In this document: positions 51,938 to 61,941 of the stretch, piece after piece
Layout: each line of letters opens with the position of its first letter
Numbering within the stretch: position 1 is the first letter of the stretch
The notes under the pieces: generated by a model
Databases searched by the model: none
Told to the model about the DNA's origin: nothing
What the model saw: the letters and a program-made list of their open reading frames with translations, nothing else
Assembly: GCA_937930305.1 (NCBI GenBank)
Contig: CALGLE010000048.1
Span: 62,001-126,000 of the forward strand
Length of the DNA: 64,000 nucleotides
Direction: 5' to 3'
Origin: an uncultured Granulosicoccaceae bacterium
GTDB taxonomy: Bacteria > Pseudomonadota > Gammaproteobacteria > Granulosicoccales > Granulosicoccaceae
Made by a program: the position numbers and the translations under genes

Positions 51938-54540
51938 CTAGTGGCATCGGATGGTTTACCCAGTTGCGTTTCTTGCACAAATTCAATTATGTAATCAGCA
52001 ATCTGTTGGGGCTGGGACAATGGTCCGTCATGGTTGGCATTCTTCACCACTGACGCATGGCCAGTCTTCAGACAATCAGCGAATCGTGTCGACATGTACT
52101 GCCAGGGTCTGTTGGTATTCTCTCCGTATAAAATCAGACCAGGCATCTCCAACTTGTTTATGAATTCGCAATCCACGTAAGGTTGATTTGGTCCGTGCTC
52201 TCCAAAATTTAGTGGTAATGTTCTGGCGTTGTCCAACACAACTCGTTGCAACATCGACGGCTCTGCCTTAAATTCACCAGTTTGTCGATCCAATGCACGT
52301 TCAAAAAATTCAATCACCGCGGCATCTTCATCTCTCTCAGCGAGCAATGAAGTAACTTTCGAAAAGTCTACAAATTCACTTTTGGGCGGAGGGCTAGGAT
52401 TTTCTTCTGAATTCAGCAACTCCATTAGCGTCGGCTCATAGAGAATCAAACCTTTCACAAGATCAGGTCTTAACGTGGCAACCAAGCTATTTATCGATCC
52501 ACTGCGAGACCAACCGACTAAATACACAGGCCCTAACTGCTTGTGTTCGATAAAATCGATAACATCTTGCGCATCAACATTTTTATCAAAATGCAGTTTT
52601 TCTGGTGGCCAATCCAGAGTGCCGAAATAGCGCAAGGATAGAGACAGAAAACGATGCTGTTCGGACACAGGTAATAACATATACCCCCAAGTTCGATAGT
52701 CAGAGATCGATCCATGTACAAAAACTAATGGTACTCCCGAACCGACATCTACATACTCCACCATTCGATCACCGATTTTTTCGACGTTTGCACTGAAGGG
52801 TTGAATGTCGGTGAAGTTATCGCCTGAACCTCGAGAGGGCATATCGATTAAATCGAAAGCAGTTTTCATTCGGCCAAGAAAATCATCATCAAAACAATAG
52901 GAGCGATAAAATTCGTAAACGTGCTCTCGAGTCATCGACGGTGCAACGCGCATGAAACCCTGCAGTGCTTGCTTGGCTTCTTCAATTCGACCCAGATGCG
53001 GCAAGGTATAGGCTAGCTGTATGTGGCTGAGCCAGTTTCTTTCATTAAATGATTTATTGAATAGCTCATAAGCGGTTTGATAATCACCTTGACGGTAATG
53101 CCATTTCGCCAACGACATGTACCACCACTTCTTGAAGTATCGTGGCTCATCCTTCAATGCTTTTTCGACCAAGGCTTTACCTTCATCCCATTTGCCGGCA
53201 TAAGACAAAAAATTTCCATACACGGCCAATGTGTTGACGTCTCCGGGATTCAGTTTCAGGCCACGGTTGACGGCTATTTCCATTTTATCGCCATCACAAC
53301 TTGCCAAATAAGCCTGCACCATGCCCCAATAAACACTCGGATTGTTTCCATTACCCAATGCGTCAGCCCGGGTGGCCGTCTCGATTGCCTTGGACTGTAG
53401 ATGGGAACGCTTGGACTTATTTGTGCGCATAGGTTCCTGCAATGCCGACCCCCAAAGGTACTGTCTGGAGTACACCGTACTTTGCAATGCCCAAGCATCC
53501 GGATCTTCCGCATCATCCTCCAGTAAATTAGCCAGGCATTGCACGGCTCGGGGCGTGATGCTATCGAACTCACCCGAACAGGACGTGCACCCATACCCAT
53601 GAGCAAGGCATTCAGGGCGAGACAATTCATCAACTGGTTTAGTACGCGCTGTTTCCAACAGATGTTGTCCAATGGCTCCACCAGCGGGAGAACCCACAAA
53701 CCCTGCGATTCTATCCGCTATCGCCGTGGTATTCGATGATGAGGTTTGTACGAAGTTTTCTGCGACAAGCAACTTTTTTGATTTAGCATGGTGAAGTTGC
53801 AAATTAATCGAACTGGCGTCTTCCTCTAGCAAAGACAATTCAAGAAAATAGTCACTTGATGGATCACTTGAAGTTGTTGGCTCAATGCTACTGTATCGCG
53901 ACAATGAGGTTACAACGCTTCGACCCATTTGTTCTTGCGTCGTTTCACTACCCTGCCCAACGATCTCTACCGATACGATTATATTTTTACGTTTAGGAAT
54001 TTCTTCACCAGTAGAGGTAACAACCTGGCTTTCACTTTCAGCTATGGGCGTCTGAGACTTTGGTTTATGGAAATTTATTGTTAACAAATAAATTCCACAA
54101 ATTAATAGCAGTGCAGCTGCAACAGCAACCGGCAATGGGCGCAGCCAATTTCTCTGTGCCTGCGAGGGCTTCTCAACTTTCGAGGCTGGAATTTCAATAG
54201 CGTGCAGAAGGTAGCCGTGTCGAGGTAAGGTTTCTAATATTTTCCGATCCGCGTCTCCAAGAGCCAAACGTATTTCGCGAATGCTTTGACTCAATGTATC
54301 GTCAGTGACAACAACATCTCCCCAAACCTGACTGATTAATTCTTCGCGCGGAACTACCTCATTGGCTGCTGACGCAAGCAGCTCAAACACCTGACAAGTT
54401 TTAGCCCGCAGCCGTATCTCTTTCCCATCTGAAGTGCAAAGACTGCGTTTCGCTCTCAGATAATGGCGATCGTTAAACCTCAGATGATCAATATCGATTT
54501 TATTTTGCGCGCCGTTTTTTGAATGCGTGTGATCCGTCAA
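51934..54540 (-). CDS. Membrane fusion: OmpR-type wHTH, transmembrane helix, TPR region, alpha/beta hydrolase
   Basis: 868 residues. Residues 18-115 form a CadC/ToxR-type winged helix (LRAKTCQVFELLASAANEVV, DDTLSQSIREIRLALGD, ILETLPRHGYLL). One transmembrane helix lies at about 136-155 (PVAVAAALLLICGIYLLTI). Residues 340-530 contain TPR-like helices. Residues 590-865 are an alpha/beta hydrolase with oxyanion loop FVHGSISDYRTWG, nucleophile Ser678 in LVGWSRSGS, and His837 in VKNANHDGP; the acid may be Glu807. DNA binding would be cytoplasmic and the hydrolase periplasmic. It may sense a small ester or peptide. TTG start with AAGGA 6 bases upstream. Confidence 0.8.
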   Translation of the reverse strand: MTDHTHSKNGAQNKIDIDHLRFNDRHYLRAKRSLCTSDGKEIRLRAKTCQVFELLASAANEVVPREELISQVWGDVVVTDDTLSQSIREIRLALGDADRKILETLPRHGYLLHAIEIPASKVEKPSQAQRNWLRPLPVAVAAALLLICGIYLLTINFHKPKSQTPIAESESQVVTSTGEEIPKRKNIIVSVEIVGQGSETTQEQMGRSVVTSLSRYSSIEPTTSSDPSSDYFLELSLLEEDASSINLQLHHAKSKKLLVAENFVQTSSSNTTAIADRIAGFVGSPAGGAIGQHLLETARTKPVDELSRPECLAHGYGCTSCSGEFDSITPRAVQCLANLLEDDAEDPDAWALQSTVYSRQYLWGSALQEPMRTNKSKRSHLQSKAIETATRADALGNGNNPSVYWGMVQAYLASCDGDKMEIAVNRGLKLNPGDVNTLAVYGNFLSYAGKWDEGKALVEKALKDEPRYFKKWWYMSLAKWHYRQGDYQTAYELFNKSFNERNWLSHIQLAYTLPHLGRIEEAKQALQGFMRVAPSMTREHVYEFYRSYCFDDDFLGRMKTAFDLIDMPSRGSGDNFTDIQPFSANVEKIGDRMVEYVDVGSGVPLVFVHGSISDYRTWGYMLLPVSEQHRFLSLSLRYFGTLDWPPEKLHFDKNVDAQDVIDFIEHKQLGPVYLVGWSRSGSINSLVATLRPDLVKGLILYEPTLMELLNSEENPSPPPKSEFVDFSKVTSLLAERDEDAAVIEFFERALDRQTGEFKAEPSMLQRVVLDNARTLPLNFGEHGPNQPYVDCEFINKLEMPGLILYGENTNRPWQYMSTRFADCLKTGHASVVKNANHDGPLSQPQQIADYIIEFVQETQLGKPSDATR

Positions 54541-54665
54541 TGAGGTTCCTTTTCGACTCGGTTGGCTGTCAACAATTCAGATTAGCACGGCCCACAAACA
54601 TGTAATATATTGCCCATCAATTCGTCTAAGAGGTTATAGAGCTAAAGCTGTTTACGCTCACGATC

Positions 54666-55886
54666 TTAAATAATCGCTTTCTCAATAATCGGCTGGTTAT
54701 TAACAATGCGCTCATAGTTAAACGGTGACATGTCCAGGCTTCGGTATTCCCCATAGGTAAGATACTCAGCCGTTCCACGCCCCATAGCGGGTGATTGCTG
54801 TAAGCCGTGACCGGAGAAGCCATTTAAAAAGACAAAATTCCCCACTTCAGTATGTGGCCCCATGATCGCGTTGTGGTCAAACGTATTCATTGCATAGTGA
54901 CCACCCCATTCATTGGTGAGTTTGATGGATTCAAATTGCGGAATGCGAGTGGCCAGTACTGGCCATACATGGTTCTCCCACAAGGCTTGATCCATAGCAA
55001 AATCATCAAAGTCCACGGCGGGGTCTACATCGGAATGCCCACCGCATTGGTAGGTGCCGCCACCGTTTTCGCGGCAGTGCACACCGGAAGGGTCAATGGT
55101 TAGGGGTAAGTCTTGGTCCAGTGGGTGTTCAGCTTTAAAAATCCAGGAGAATCGTTTTCGTGGTTCTACGGGAACATCAATTCCCGCCATCTTAGCGGTG
55201 ACGGCAGCGCGTGGGCCTGACGCGTTGAGCAGTTGACCACAGGAAACCACTTCACCCGATTTTAGTTTTACGCTCTCTACCCGCGTACCGTTTTCATTTT
55301 TAGCGATTTCAACCACTTCGTTAGTCACGTATTCAACACCGCGTTCACGCGCTTGACGGCGCCACCATTCAAAAACTGTTGCACCATCCCAATAGCCTTC
55401 ATCCACGGTATTGATCGAACCCAGCACAATGTCATCGACGTTGTAGAATGGGTAGTGTGTTTTAATTTCTTCCGGACTCATTAGCTGCGTCGCTGCACCC
55501 GCATCCAATTGCACTTTTTGATTTTCTTTTAATACTTGTGCAAAGTCTTCATTGTCCGCCAAGTACATATACCCAAACGAGCGTATGGATAATTCAGGAA
55601 CCCGCTCATCATTGCCCATACGGGTTCGGATGTTCTTTACAAAGTCGGCGGCGAATTGCGATATGCGAACATTAAGTTCAGTACTAAATTGTTGGCGCAT
55701 GCAGGAATTGGTATGAGCGGTGGAGCAAAATTCGTAATTGGGGTCTTTTTCAACGACTAAAACAGACCCATTAAAGTCTGGGTTATCCATTAAAAACCAA
55801 GCGGTGGAAGAGCCCATGATCGCACCACCCACAATCACAATATCGTACGAGGATTGTTGAGGGGCTGCTTGTAACTGAAGTGCCAT
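54666..55886 (-). CDS. FAD-dependent oxidoreductase, DAO/sarcosine oxidase family
   Basis: 406 residues from the ATG at 55886 with GGAGAG upstream. The FAD motif is IVIVGGAIMGSSTAWFLMD. The glycine oxidase/sarcosine-oxidase-like C-terminal part includes NEWGGHYAMNTFDHNAIMGP and FVFLNGFSGHGLQQSPAMGR, which contact FAD. It would oxidise a secondary amine or amino acid. Its ATG overlaps the hydantoinase stop codon (TAATG), so the two are coupled. Sarcosine or another N-methyl amino acid released by the hydantoinase is a reasonable but unproven substrate. Confidence 0.82.
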   Translation of the reverse strand: MALQLQAAPQQSSYDIVIVGGAIMGSSTAWFLMDNPDFNGSVLVVEKDPNYEFCSTAHTNSCMRQQFSTELNVRISQFAADFVKNIRTRMGNDERVPELSIRSFGYMYLADNEDFAQVLKENQKVQLDAGAATQLMSPEEIKTHYPFYNVDDIVLGSINTVDEGYWDGATVFEWWRRQARERGVEYVTNEVVEIAKNENGTRVESVKLKSGEVVSCGQLLNASGPRAAVTAKMAGIDVPVEPRKRFSWIFKAEHPLDQDLPLTIDPSGVHCRENGGGTYQCGGHSDVDPAVDFDDFAMDQALWENHVWPVLATRIPQFESIKLTNEWGGHYAMNTFDHNAIMGPHTEVGNFVFLNGFSGHGLQQSPAMGRGTAEYLTYGEYRSLDMSPFNYERIVNNQPIIEKAII

Positions 55887-58800
55887 TAGCTCTCTCCGTT
55901 TTTTGACTGCTGGACGCACTCAGCCACATCGGTTGCTGATAGCGCGTAATGTTCAACGGCATGTTCTGGGGTGATATAGCCCAAAACAATATCCTGCTTA
56001 ACAGACTCTAAGTTCCGCTTTGCCGGTTCACCATAGCCACCCCCACCCGGGAATGCCATCTCAACTTTAACACCGTGTGGTATGAACTGTTTCCCCTTAC
56101 CCTTTAGCGTTTCCCCATCACTTCGAACGATGTGAGTGGTACCACCGGGCTGACCTCCGTGCCGCCCCAAAGCGGGGTGATCAACTCGATCAAACATGGC
56201 TGAAATATCAAATTCATGCCCTTCACGAACACCCACATCCATGTACTGACCCAGCCCTCCACGAAACTCACCGGCACCACCCGAATCGGGTCTGAGTTCC
56301 TTGCGCCATATAAGGATTGGGCCCACTTGTTCGGTGGCTTCCACCGGCATCGTCATAACACCCGAAGGGAACGCAGTAGCGCTCATACCATCCAGTGTGG
56401 GTCTGGCACCAGAACCTCCAGAGTTAAAGGTCAGCACTTCACGGCGCACGGCATGTTCGGGCGCAGGTTCATCGGTGCGAGGCCGAATAGAGACTTGAAA
56501 ATTACATAAGCAGCCCGCCCCTTCAGCAGGTGCGATGCCCGGTAGCAATTTATCCAACGCGTTATAAACCGTATCGGGCACCATATGCCCGATGACATGT
56601 CTTAACGCCACAGGCGCTGGCGGCAAAGCGTTCACGATGCAGTTTTCAGGGGCGCTAATTTTGAACGGTTCAAGAGAGGCTGCGTTGTTGGGAATATCGG
56701 GTGCGATGGCACACTTCAAGGCATAGCAGGCATACGCTTTGGTGTACACCAATGGAACATTAATGCCTTTTTTATCCAACCCACTGGTACCTTCCCAATC
56801 ACTCACGATGGCATCTTTTTCAATCGTGAGTTTCACTTTCAGGTCCACAGGATAGGAGTAGCCATCGATTCGCATTTCACCCGTTGCCGACCCAGGCTTT
56901 AACGCGTTAATACGATCCAATGTGGCTTGCTTAGAACGCTCTAAAATAAATTCTGAAATGCTGCCAAGGTTTGACAATCCAAACTCTTTTATCATTTCAA
57001 TTAAACGGCGATGCCCAATTTCATTGCATGTTGCCAGGGCGTAGATGTCTCCGATGAGTTGATCGGGTTCTCGCACGTTGCCACGAATGATACTTACCAA
57101 GGTGGGATCCACCGTGCCGGCATCCGCAAACTTCATGATGGGGATCCATAAGCCCTCCTCATGAATATCATTCGCGTCCGCACCAAAACCTCGCCCACCA
57201 ATGTCGGTCACATGGGCGGTGCATGCAAAGAATCCGATTAATTTTTCTTGATAGAACGATGGCGTAACTACGGTTATGTCGTGCTTATGTCCCGTGCCTT
57301 CCCAGGGATCGTTCGTGATGTACACATCCCCCACTAACATCTGATCGGCACCAATGCGGCGTATGAAGTGCCCGACGGCATCCGCCATCGCATTCACGTG
57401 CCCAGGCGTTCCGGTTACCGCCTGTGCCAGCATGTCACCTTGCTCGTTGTAAACGCCAGCTGATAAATCCCCAGCTTCTCGCACCGATGTGGAAAACGCC
57501 GTACGTATCAGCGCTTGCGCTTGCTCTTCAACCACCGATATCAAACGATTCCACATCACTTGGTGAGCCACTTGACCAGCCTCTAAGGGGGTCACTGTCT
57601 GAGCATCGCCGCGCTTTTCGCGCAGTTCGAGTGTGCCGTCCGAATGACTAAACACTTCACGGTTATCGTGCACCACAATCGCAGTTTCACTTTCAGTGAC
57701 CACGCAAGGACCTTGCGCCGTATGACCTGTGTTTAATTCGTGCCGCTCAATGACGTGTGCCGAAACGCTTTTTCCTATATTTGGATCAAACATTTCCCGC
57801 GATTGCTGCCCACTTACGGCTTCAAACGTACTGGGCGCTTTCACAGCTTCCGCTTTAGCCACCTGGGTATAGGCATTCACCGACCAAACCGTGACTTCTA
57901 CCTCCATGCCGTCAACCACTCGGCCAAACAGGTTGGCGTATTCTTCTTGAAACAAAGCAAGGTAGGTATCAGCGTCAGGGTTAGCTACTTGAGAAGCCGT
58001 TAAGTTAACCGGAATTTCCCAACCTTGACCGGAATAACGCATATAGACTTTATAGTCTGATAAAACGTCTGCCTGCGCATCACATTGGCGAACAAATTGT
58101 GTTGCCTCTTTTTCCATTTCACTAAATAGTGTTTTCACGGTACCGCCATCGAATTCAGACAACCGCATAAACACCGATCGATTTTCTTCAAAGCTAAATG
58201 GTGCGCGTAAGAACCCAATCGCTGAGCCCACACCGGCCCCCTTTGGCACTAAGCATCGGGACACGCCCAATTTGTCACACAGCCTTGCTGCGTGTAGAGG
58301 GGCTGCACCACCAAACGCGATCATGGTGTATTCGCTTAAGTCTTCACCGTTTTCAACCGCATGCACACGGGCCGCATTCGCCATGTTCTCATCCACCACT
58401 TCGGCCAAACCCCAAGCGGCATCCATCTCATTCATATTTAGTTTAGAACCCAGCTCAGCTTTTAAAGCCGCTTTTGCGCTGTCCGGATGCAGTTTTATCG
58501 AACCACCCGCAAAATTATCAGGGTCTAACTTGCCCAACACTAAATCCGCATCGGTAACCGCTGGTCGTTTCCCATCCCGCCCATAGCAGGCGGGCCCCGG
58601 CTCTGAACCAGCACTTTCAGGCCCTACTCGGATCTGATTTAAGGAATCCACCGTGGCCAGTGATCCGCCACCGGCTCCGATCTCCACCATGTCAATCACG
58701 GGAATGGAAATCGGCATGCCCGAGCCCTTTTTAAAACGATAGGTTCTCGCCACTTCGAACACACGCGCCGTTTTAGGGGCTTCATTTTTTATTAAACAAA

Positions 58801-59686
58801 TTTTTGCCGTAGTGCCACCCATATCAAAGCTAAGCACTTTATTCAGCCCATGTTTTGCTGCAATGTCGGCGGCGAAGATGGCCCCGCCTGCTGGACCCGA
58901 CTCAACCAGTCGTACAGGAAATTCAGCGGCATTCTCAAGCGACATGATGCCACCACCAGAGTGCATCATAAAGACCGAGCAGTCTGCACCCTCTGCCGAC
59001 AAGCGATCTTTCAACCGGCCCAGATAAGATTTCATTAAAGGCTTGATGTAGGCGTTCGCAATGGTCGTATTAAAACGCTCGTACTCGCGCATTTGAGGCG
59101 ACACTTCAGAGGACAATGACACCATCACGTTGGGTAGGCGTGCTGCCAACACATCAGCAATCATCCGTTCATGCGAATCATTCACATAAGCGTGCAACAA
59201 GCCCACTGCAATACTGTCGTAATTTGCATCAGCCAGTTCATCCGCCAACTTTTCGATATCACTTCGTTGCAGCGCATACAACACGTCCCCGTTGGCGTCC
59301 ATTCTTTCATCAAGTACATAGCGACGATTTCGAGGTAACAACGGTGGTGGTAATGTCAGGTTCAAATCATATTGTTCAAACCGGCTTTCGGTGCGCATCT
59401 CGATCACATCACGAAAACCTTTCGTGGTGATAAACGCCGTCTTCGCACCGCGCCGTTCGATTAGCGCATTGGTTGCCAGTGTGGTGCCATGAATGATTTG
59501 CGAGATATCAGACGGGTGAATATCGGCCTGGCTGCACACTTGATGCAACCCGGTAATGATGGCGTCTTCAGGGGCTGTGTAGGTGGTCAAAACCTTGGTG
59601 GAAAATTGCTCCCCGTGGTGTTCAAGAACCACGTCCGTGAAGGTGCCACCGATATCCACACCCAGTCGAGTTCCTGAATTCGCCAT
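55886..59686 (-). CDS. Fused HyuA-HyuB hydantoinase / 5-oxoprolinase
   Basis: 1266 residues. The HyuA half (about 1-680) starts with the ATP-binding LGVDIGGTFTDVVLEHHG and contains LSFDMGGTTAKICLIKNEAP. The HyuB half (about 700-1266) starts near LISVVEEQAQALIRTAFSTS and has ITNDPWEGTGHKHDITVVTP. The length matches full 5-oxoprolinases, which hydrolyse 5-oxoproline or N-methylhydantoin with ATP. The DAO-family oxidase downstream and a divergent LysR suggest catabolism of a cyclic imide or hydantoin, with the product oxidised next. The substrate is not determinable from sequence. Confidence 0.88.
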   Translation of the reverse strand: MANSGTRLGVDIGGTFTDVVLEHHGEQFSTKVLTTYTAPEDAIITGLHQVCSQADIHPSDISQIIHGTTLATNALIERRGAKTAFITTKGFRDVIEMRTESRFEQYDLNLTLPPPLLPRNRRYVLDERMDANGDVLYALQRSDIEKLADELADANYDSIAVGLLHAYVNDSHERMIADVLAARLPNVMVSLSSEVSPQMREYERFNTTIANAYIKPLMKSYLGRLKDRLSAEGADCSVFMMHSGGGIMSLENAAEFPVRLVESGPAGGAIFAADIAAKHGLNKVLSFDMGGTTAKICLIKNEAPKTARVFEVARTYRFKKGSGMPISIPVIDMVEIGAGGGSLATVDSLNQIRVGPESAGSEPGPACYGRDGKRPAVTDADLVLGKLDPDNFAGGSIKLHPDSAKAALKAELGSKLNMNEMDAAWGLAEVVDENMANAARVHAVENGEDLSEYTMIAFGGAAPLHAARLCDKLGVSRCLVPKGAGVGSAIGFLRAPFSFEENRSVFMRLSEFDGGTVKTLFSEMEKEATQFVRQCDAQADVLSDYKVYMRYSGQGWEIPVNLTASQVANPDADTYLALFQEEYANLFGRVVDGMEVEVTVWSVNAYTQVAKAEAVKAPSTFEAVSGQQSREMFDPNIGKSVSAHVIERHELNTGHTAQGPCVVTESETAIVVHDNREVFSHSDGTLELREKRGDAQTVTPLEAGQVAHQVMWNRLISVVEEQAQALIRTAFSTSVREAGDLSAGVYNEQGDMLAQAVTGTPGHVNAMADAVGHFIRRIGADQMLVGDVYITNDPWEGTGHKHDITVVTPSFYQEKLIGFFACTAHVTDIGGRGFGADANDIHEEGLWIPIMKFADAGTVDPTLVSIIRGNVREPDQLIGDIYALATCNEIGHRRLIEMIKEFGLSNLGSISEFILERSKQATLDRINALKPGSATGEMRIDGYSYPVDLKVKLTIEKDAIVSDWEGTSGLDKKGINVPLVYTKAYACYALKCAIAPDIPNNAASLEPFKISAPENCIVNALPPAPVALRHVIGHMVPDTVYNALDKLLPGIAPAEGAGCLCNFQVSIRPRTDEPAPEHAVRREVLTFNSGGSGARPTLDGMSATAFPSGVMTMPVEATEQVGPILIWRKELRPDSGGAGEFRGGLGQYMDVGVREGHEFDISAMFDRVDHPALGRHGGQPGGTTHIVRSDGETLKGKGKQFIPHGVKVEMAFPGGGGYGEPAKRNLESVKQDIVLGYITPEHAVEHYALSATDVAECVQQSKNGES

Positions 59687-59733
59687 ATCTGCGCAGCTCT
59701 TGCCGAAAACCCACAGATTACTGCGCCTATTTG

Positions 59734-59781
59734 ATAATTACAAATTATTATATGAAATACAGATGATAAATATTTGTTATC
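59734..59781. promoter_or_regulatory. Candidate LysR binding sites between hyuAB-type gene and lysR
   Basis: Two T-N11-A-type inverted repeats lie in the 126-base divergent gap: ATAATT-ACA-AATTAT at 59734-59748, and GATAA-ATATTTG-TTATC at 59765-59781. They are 31 bases apart centre to centre, about three helical turns. This is the usual arrangement for a LysR activation site plus recognition site. Confidence 0.5.
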
Positions 59782-59812
59782 TTACGAACATCAAGTCCAT
59801 CGGAATAATCGG

Positions 59813-60697
59813 GTGTCTGGTCTTAATCTCAAACAACTAGAGGCGTTTGTAAAAGTAGCCGATCTGGGCAGCTTCCGGGGTGCTGCCACAGCGTTGAGAA
59901 CCACGCAGCCTAATATCTCAGCTCGCATTGCACGACTTGAGGAACAGTTAAACCAAACACTCATGGTACGAGACGCAGGCTCTGTGCGGCTGACTCAATC
60001 GGGTCAAGTGCTGTTGGCCAAAGCACGCTATGTGCTTGATGCTCGTGATGAGTTCGTGGCCGCAGCCAATGCACCCGAAATCTTTGATGGCACGTTGCGG
60101 CTGGGCGTTACTGAAATGATTGTGCATTCCTGGCTTAGTGCCTATTTGAATGCATTAAGAACAAAGTTTCCTAATGTGAAAGTCGACCTCACGGTGGATC
60201 TTTCATCAAACTTAAGCAACGCGTTATTTGCTCATTCCATCGATCTAGCACTACAAAGTGAACCTTACGGGCAGCAAACATCCGGGCAGCTGAAATTAGG
60301 TACTTACGAGTTAGTTTGGGTGGCGTCCCCGAACCTCGGTGTGGATGAAGCGGTGTCCACCCACCGTGCGATTACCCAGCATCCCATTCTTACCCACTCC
60401 CGGCAAACCTCACCTTATAAACAAATCAAGCAACACTTTTCATCAGAATCAAACGTATACCTCGTCCCTTCAACCAGCCTTGCCGCATGCATGCGCATGA
60501 CGCGAGAAGGTTTAGGTGTGGCTTGTTTGCCAAAGGCCATGGTGACAGAAGAAATTAACGAAGGCCGTTTGATTCAACTGCGCTATCCCTGGGTGCCCGA
60601 TAATCTTATCTTTGATGCACGTTTTCACGCTGACAAAGCACCCTACTACGTTGAACAAGCAGCCGCTTTAGCCAGCGACATTGCTAACGGTGAATGA
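59813..60697 (+). CDS. LysR-family transcriptional regulator
   Basis: 294 residues from the GTG at 59813, which puts the HTH (LKQLEAFVKVADLGSFRGAA, then LRTTQPNISARIARLEEQL) at the very N-terminus as normal; a TTG at 59774 would add 13 residues. The effector domain follows from about residue 85. It is divergent from the hydantoinase-oxidase operon and likely controls it. Confidence 0.88.
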   Translation: MSGLNLKQLEAFVKVADLGSFRGAATALRTTQPNISARIARLEEQLNQTLMVRDAGSVRLTQSGQVLLAKARYVLDARDEFVAAANAPEIFDGTLRLGVTEMIVHSWLSAYLNALRTKFPNVKVDLTVDLSSNLSNALFAHSIDLALQSEPYGQQTSGQLKLGTYELVWVASPNLGVDEAVSTHRAITQHPILTHSRQTSPYKQIKQHFSSESNVYLVPSTSLAACMRMTREGLGVACLPKAMVTEEINEGRLIQLRYPWVPDNLIFDARFHADKAPYYVEQAAALASDIANGE

Positions 60698-60714
60698 GAC
60701 TTATAAAATGCCAG

Positions 60715-61770
60715 TTATGTTCCCGCTACGGCGGTTGCTAATTTCTCGAGCAGCTCTTCCGTTTCCGAAAAACCGATACAGGCGTCTGTAATGCTCTGTC
60801 CGTAAACCAAGTCCTGGGGTTTGGTGAGAGAAGCCGATTGTTTACCTGGCAACAAATGACTTTCCAACATTAGGCCACCAATTCGGTCAATTTCTTTCGG
60901 TAGGCGTTCAACGATGTTGTCCACGATCAGCCCTTGCCGTCGATAGTCTTTGTTGCTGTTTGCGTGGCTACAGTCGATCAATATGCGCTGTGCCATATTC
61001 TTGCTGAGCTGCTGCTGGTATGCACGCTCTACGCTCTCAGCGTCATAGTTAGGTTCAAGCCCACCCCGCAGTATTAAATGTGCATCGTGGTTACCCATGG
61101 TTTGGTATAACGCAATTTTGCCCTCAGGATCAGGGCTCAAGAACGCATGTGGATGCCCGGCAGATTCCATTGCATCGATCGCAATACGAATGCTACCGGC
61201 GGTGCCATTTTTAAATCCGACCGGGCATGAAAGCCCAGATGCGATCTCGCGATGCACTTGGCTTTCGGTTGTTCGGGCACCAATGGCTCCCCAACTCACC
61301 GTGTCAGCATAGTACTGACCGGTTGCTGCATCTAAGAACTCACAACCCGCTGGTATGCCCAGTTTTGCCAGATCCAGCAGAAGACTACGCGCCATCCGTA
61401 ATCCTTTATCAATATCAAAGCTTTCGTCCATGTTGGGATCATTGATAAGCCCTTTCCAGCCAACCACCGTGCGAGGCTTTTCGAAATAAACCCGCATGAC
61501 AATTTCCAGGGCATCGCTGTACCGATGGTGCAATGCCAGTAACTTCTCTGCGTATTCCCGCGCGGATTCGGGGTCGTGAATGGAGCACGGCCCAACCACG
61601 ACTAATAATCGCTTATCTCGGCTGTGCAAAATATCAGAGAGTCGCTGGCGCGCTTCAACGATTCGGTGAGCGTCAGTCGCTGACAATGGCAGGGCTTCTA
61701 CCAAGCTCTGAGGAGAGCTAATCGGCACGATTGAGGCAATGCGTTTGTCTGAGCTGATTGGTTTCTTCAA
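60715..61770 (-). CDS. aroG: 3-deoxy-7-phosphoheptulonate synthase, class I (AroG type)
   Basis: 351 residues if started at the TTG at 61770, with AAGG 6 bases upstream; this equals the usual AroG/F/H length. An open frame continues 44 codons upstream to 61902, but those residues look non-homologous and also begin at TTG. Conserved motifs are LLVVVGPCSIHDPESA, MRVYFEKPRTVVGWKGLIND, GARTTESQVHREIASGLS, GFKNGT and ILIDCSHANSNKDY. It joins phosphoenolpyruvate and erythrose-4-phosphate at the head of the shikimate pathway. The feedback type cannot be told safely. Confidence 0.9.
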   Translation of the reverse strand: MKKPISSDKRIASIVPISSPQSLVEALPLSATDAHRIVEARQRLSDILHSRDKRLLVVVGPCSIHDPESAREYAEKLLALHHRYSDALEIVMRVYFEKPRTVVGWKGLINDPNMDESFDIDKGLRMARSLLLDLAKLGIPAGCEFLDAATGQYYADTVSWGAIGARTTESQVHREIASGLSCPVGFKNGTAGSIRIAIDAMESAGHPHAFLSPDPEGKIALYQTMGNHDAHLILRGGLEPNYDAESVERAYQQQLSKNMAQRILIDCSHANSNKDYRRQGLIVDNIVERLPKEIDRIGGLMLESHLLPGKQSASLTKPQDLVYGQSITDACIGFSETEELLEKLATAVAGT

Positions 61771-61941
61771 AACAAACCTTGTTTCAAATGCAATGGAAAG
61801 CGTCAACTTAACATGCACAGCTGCATGAGTGAATGAGCCTGGCGGATCAATTGTTTTTGGTTTTAAAAATTCATCATAAGCCTTGAGAAAATGCTTTTTC
61901 AAGCGCCTCTAGCCGGACCAAGCAGACCACTCATTAGCGAA

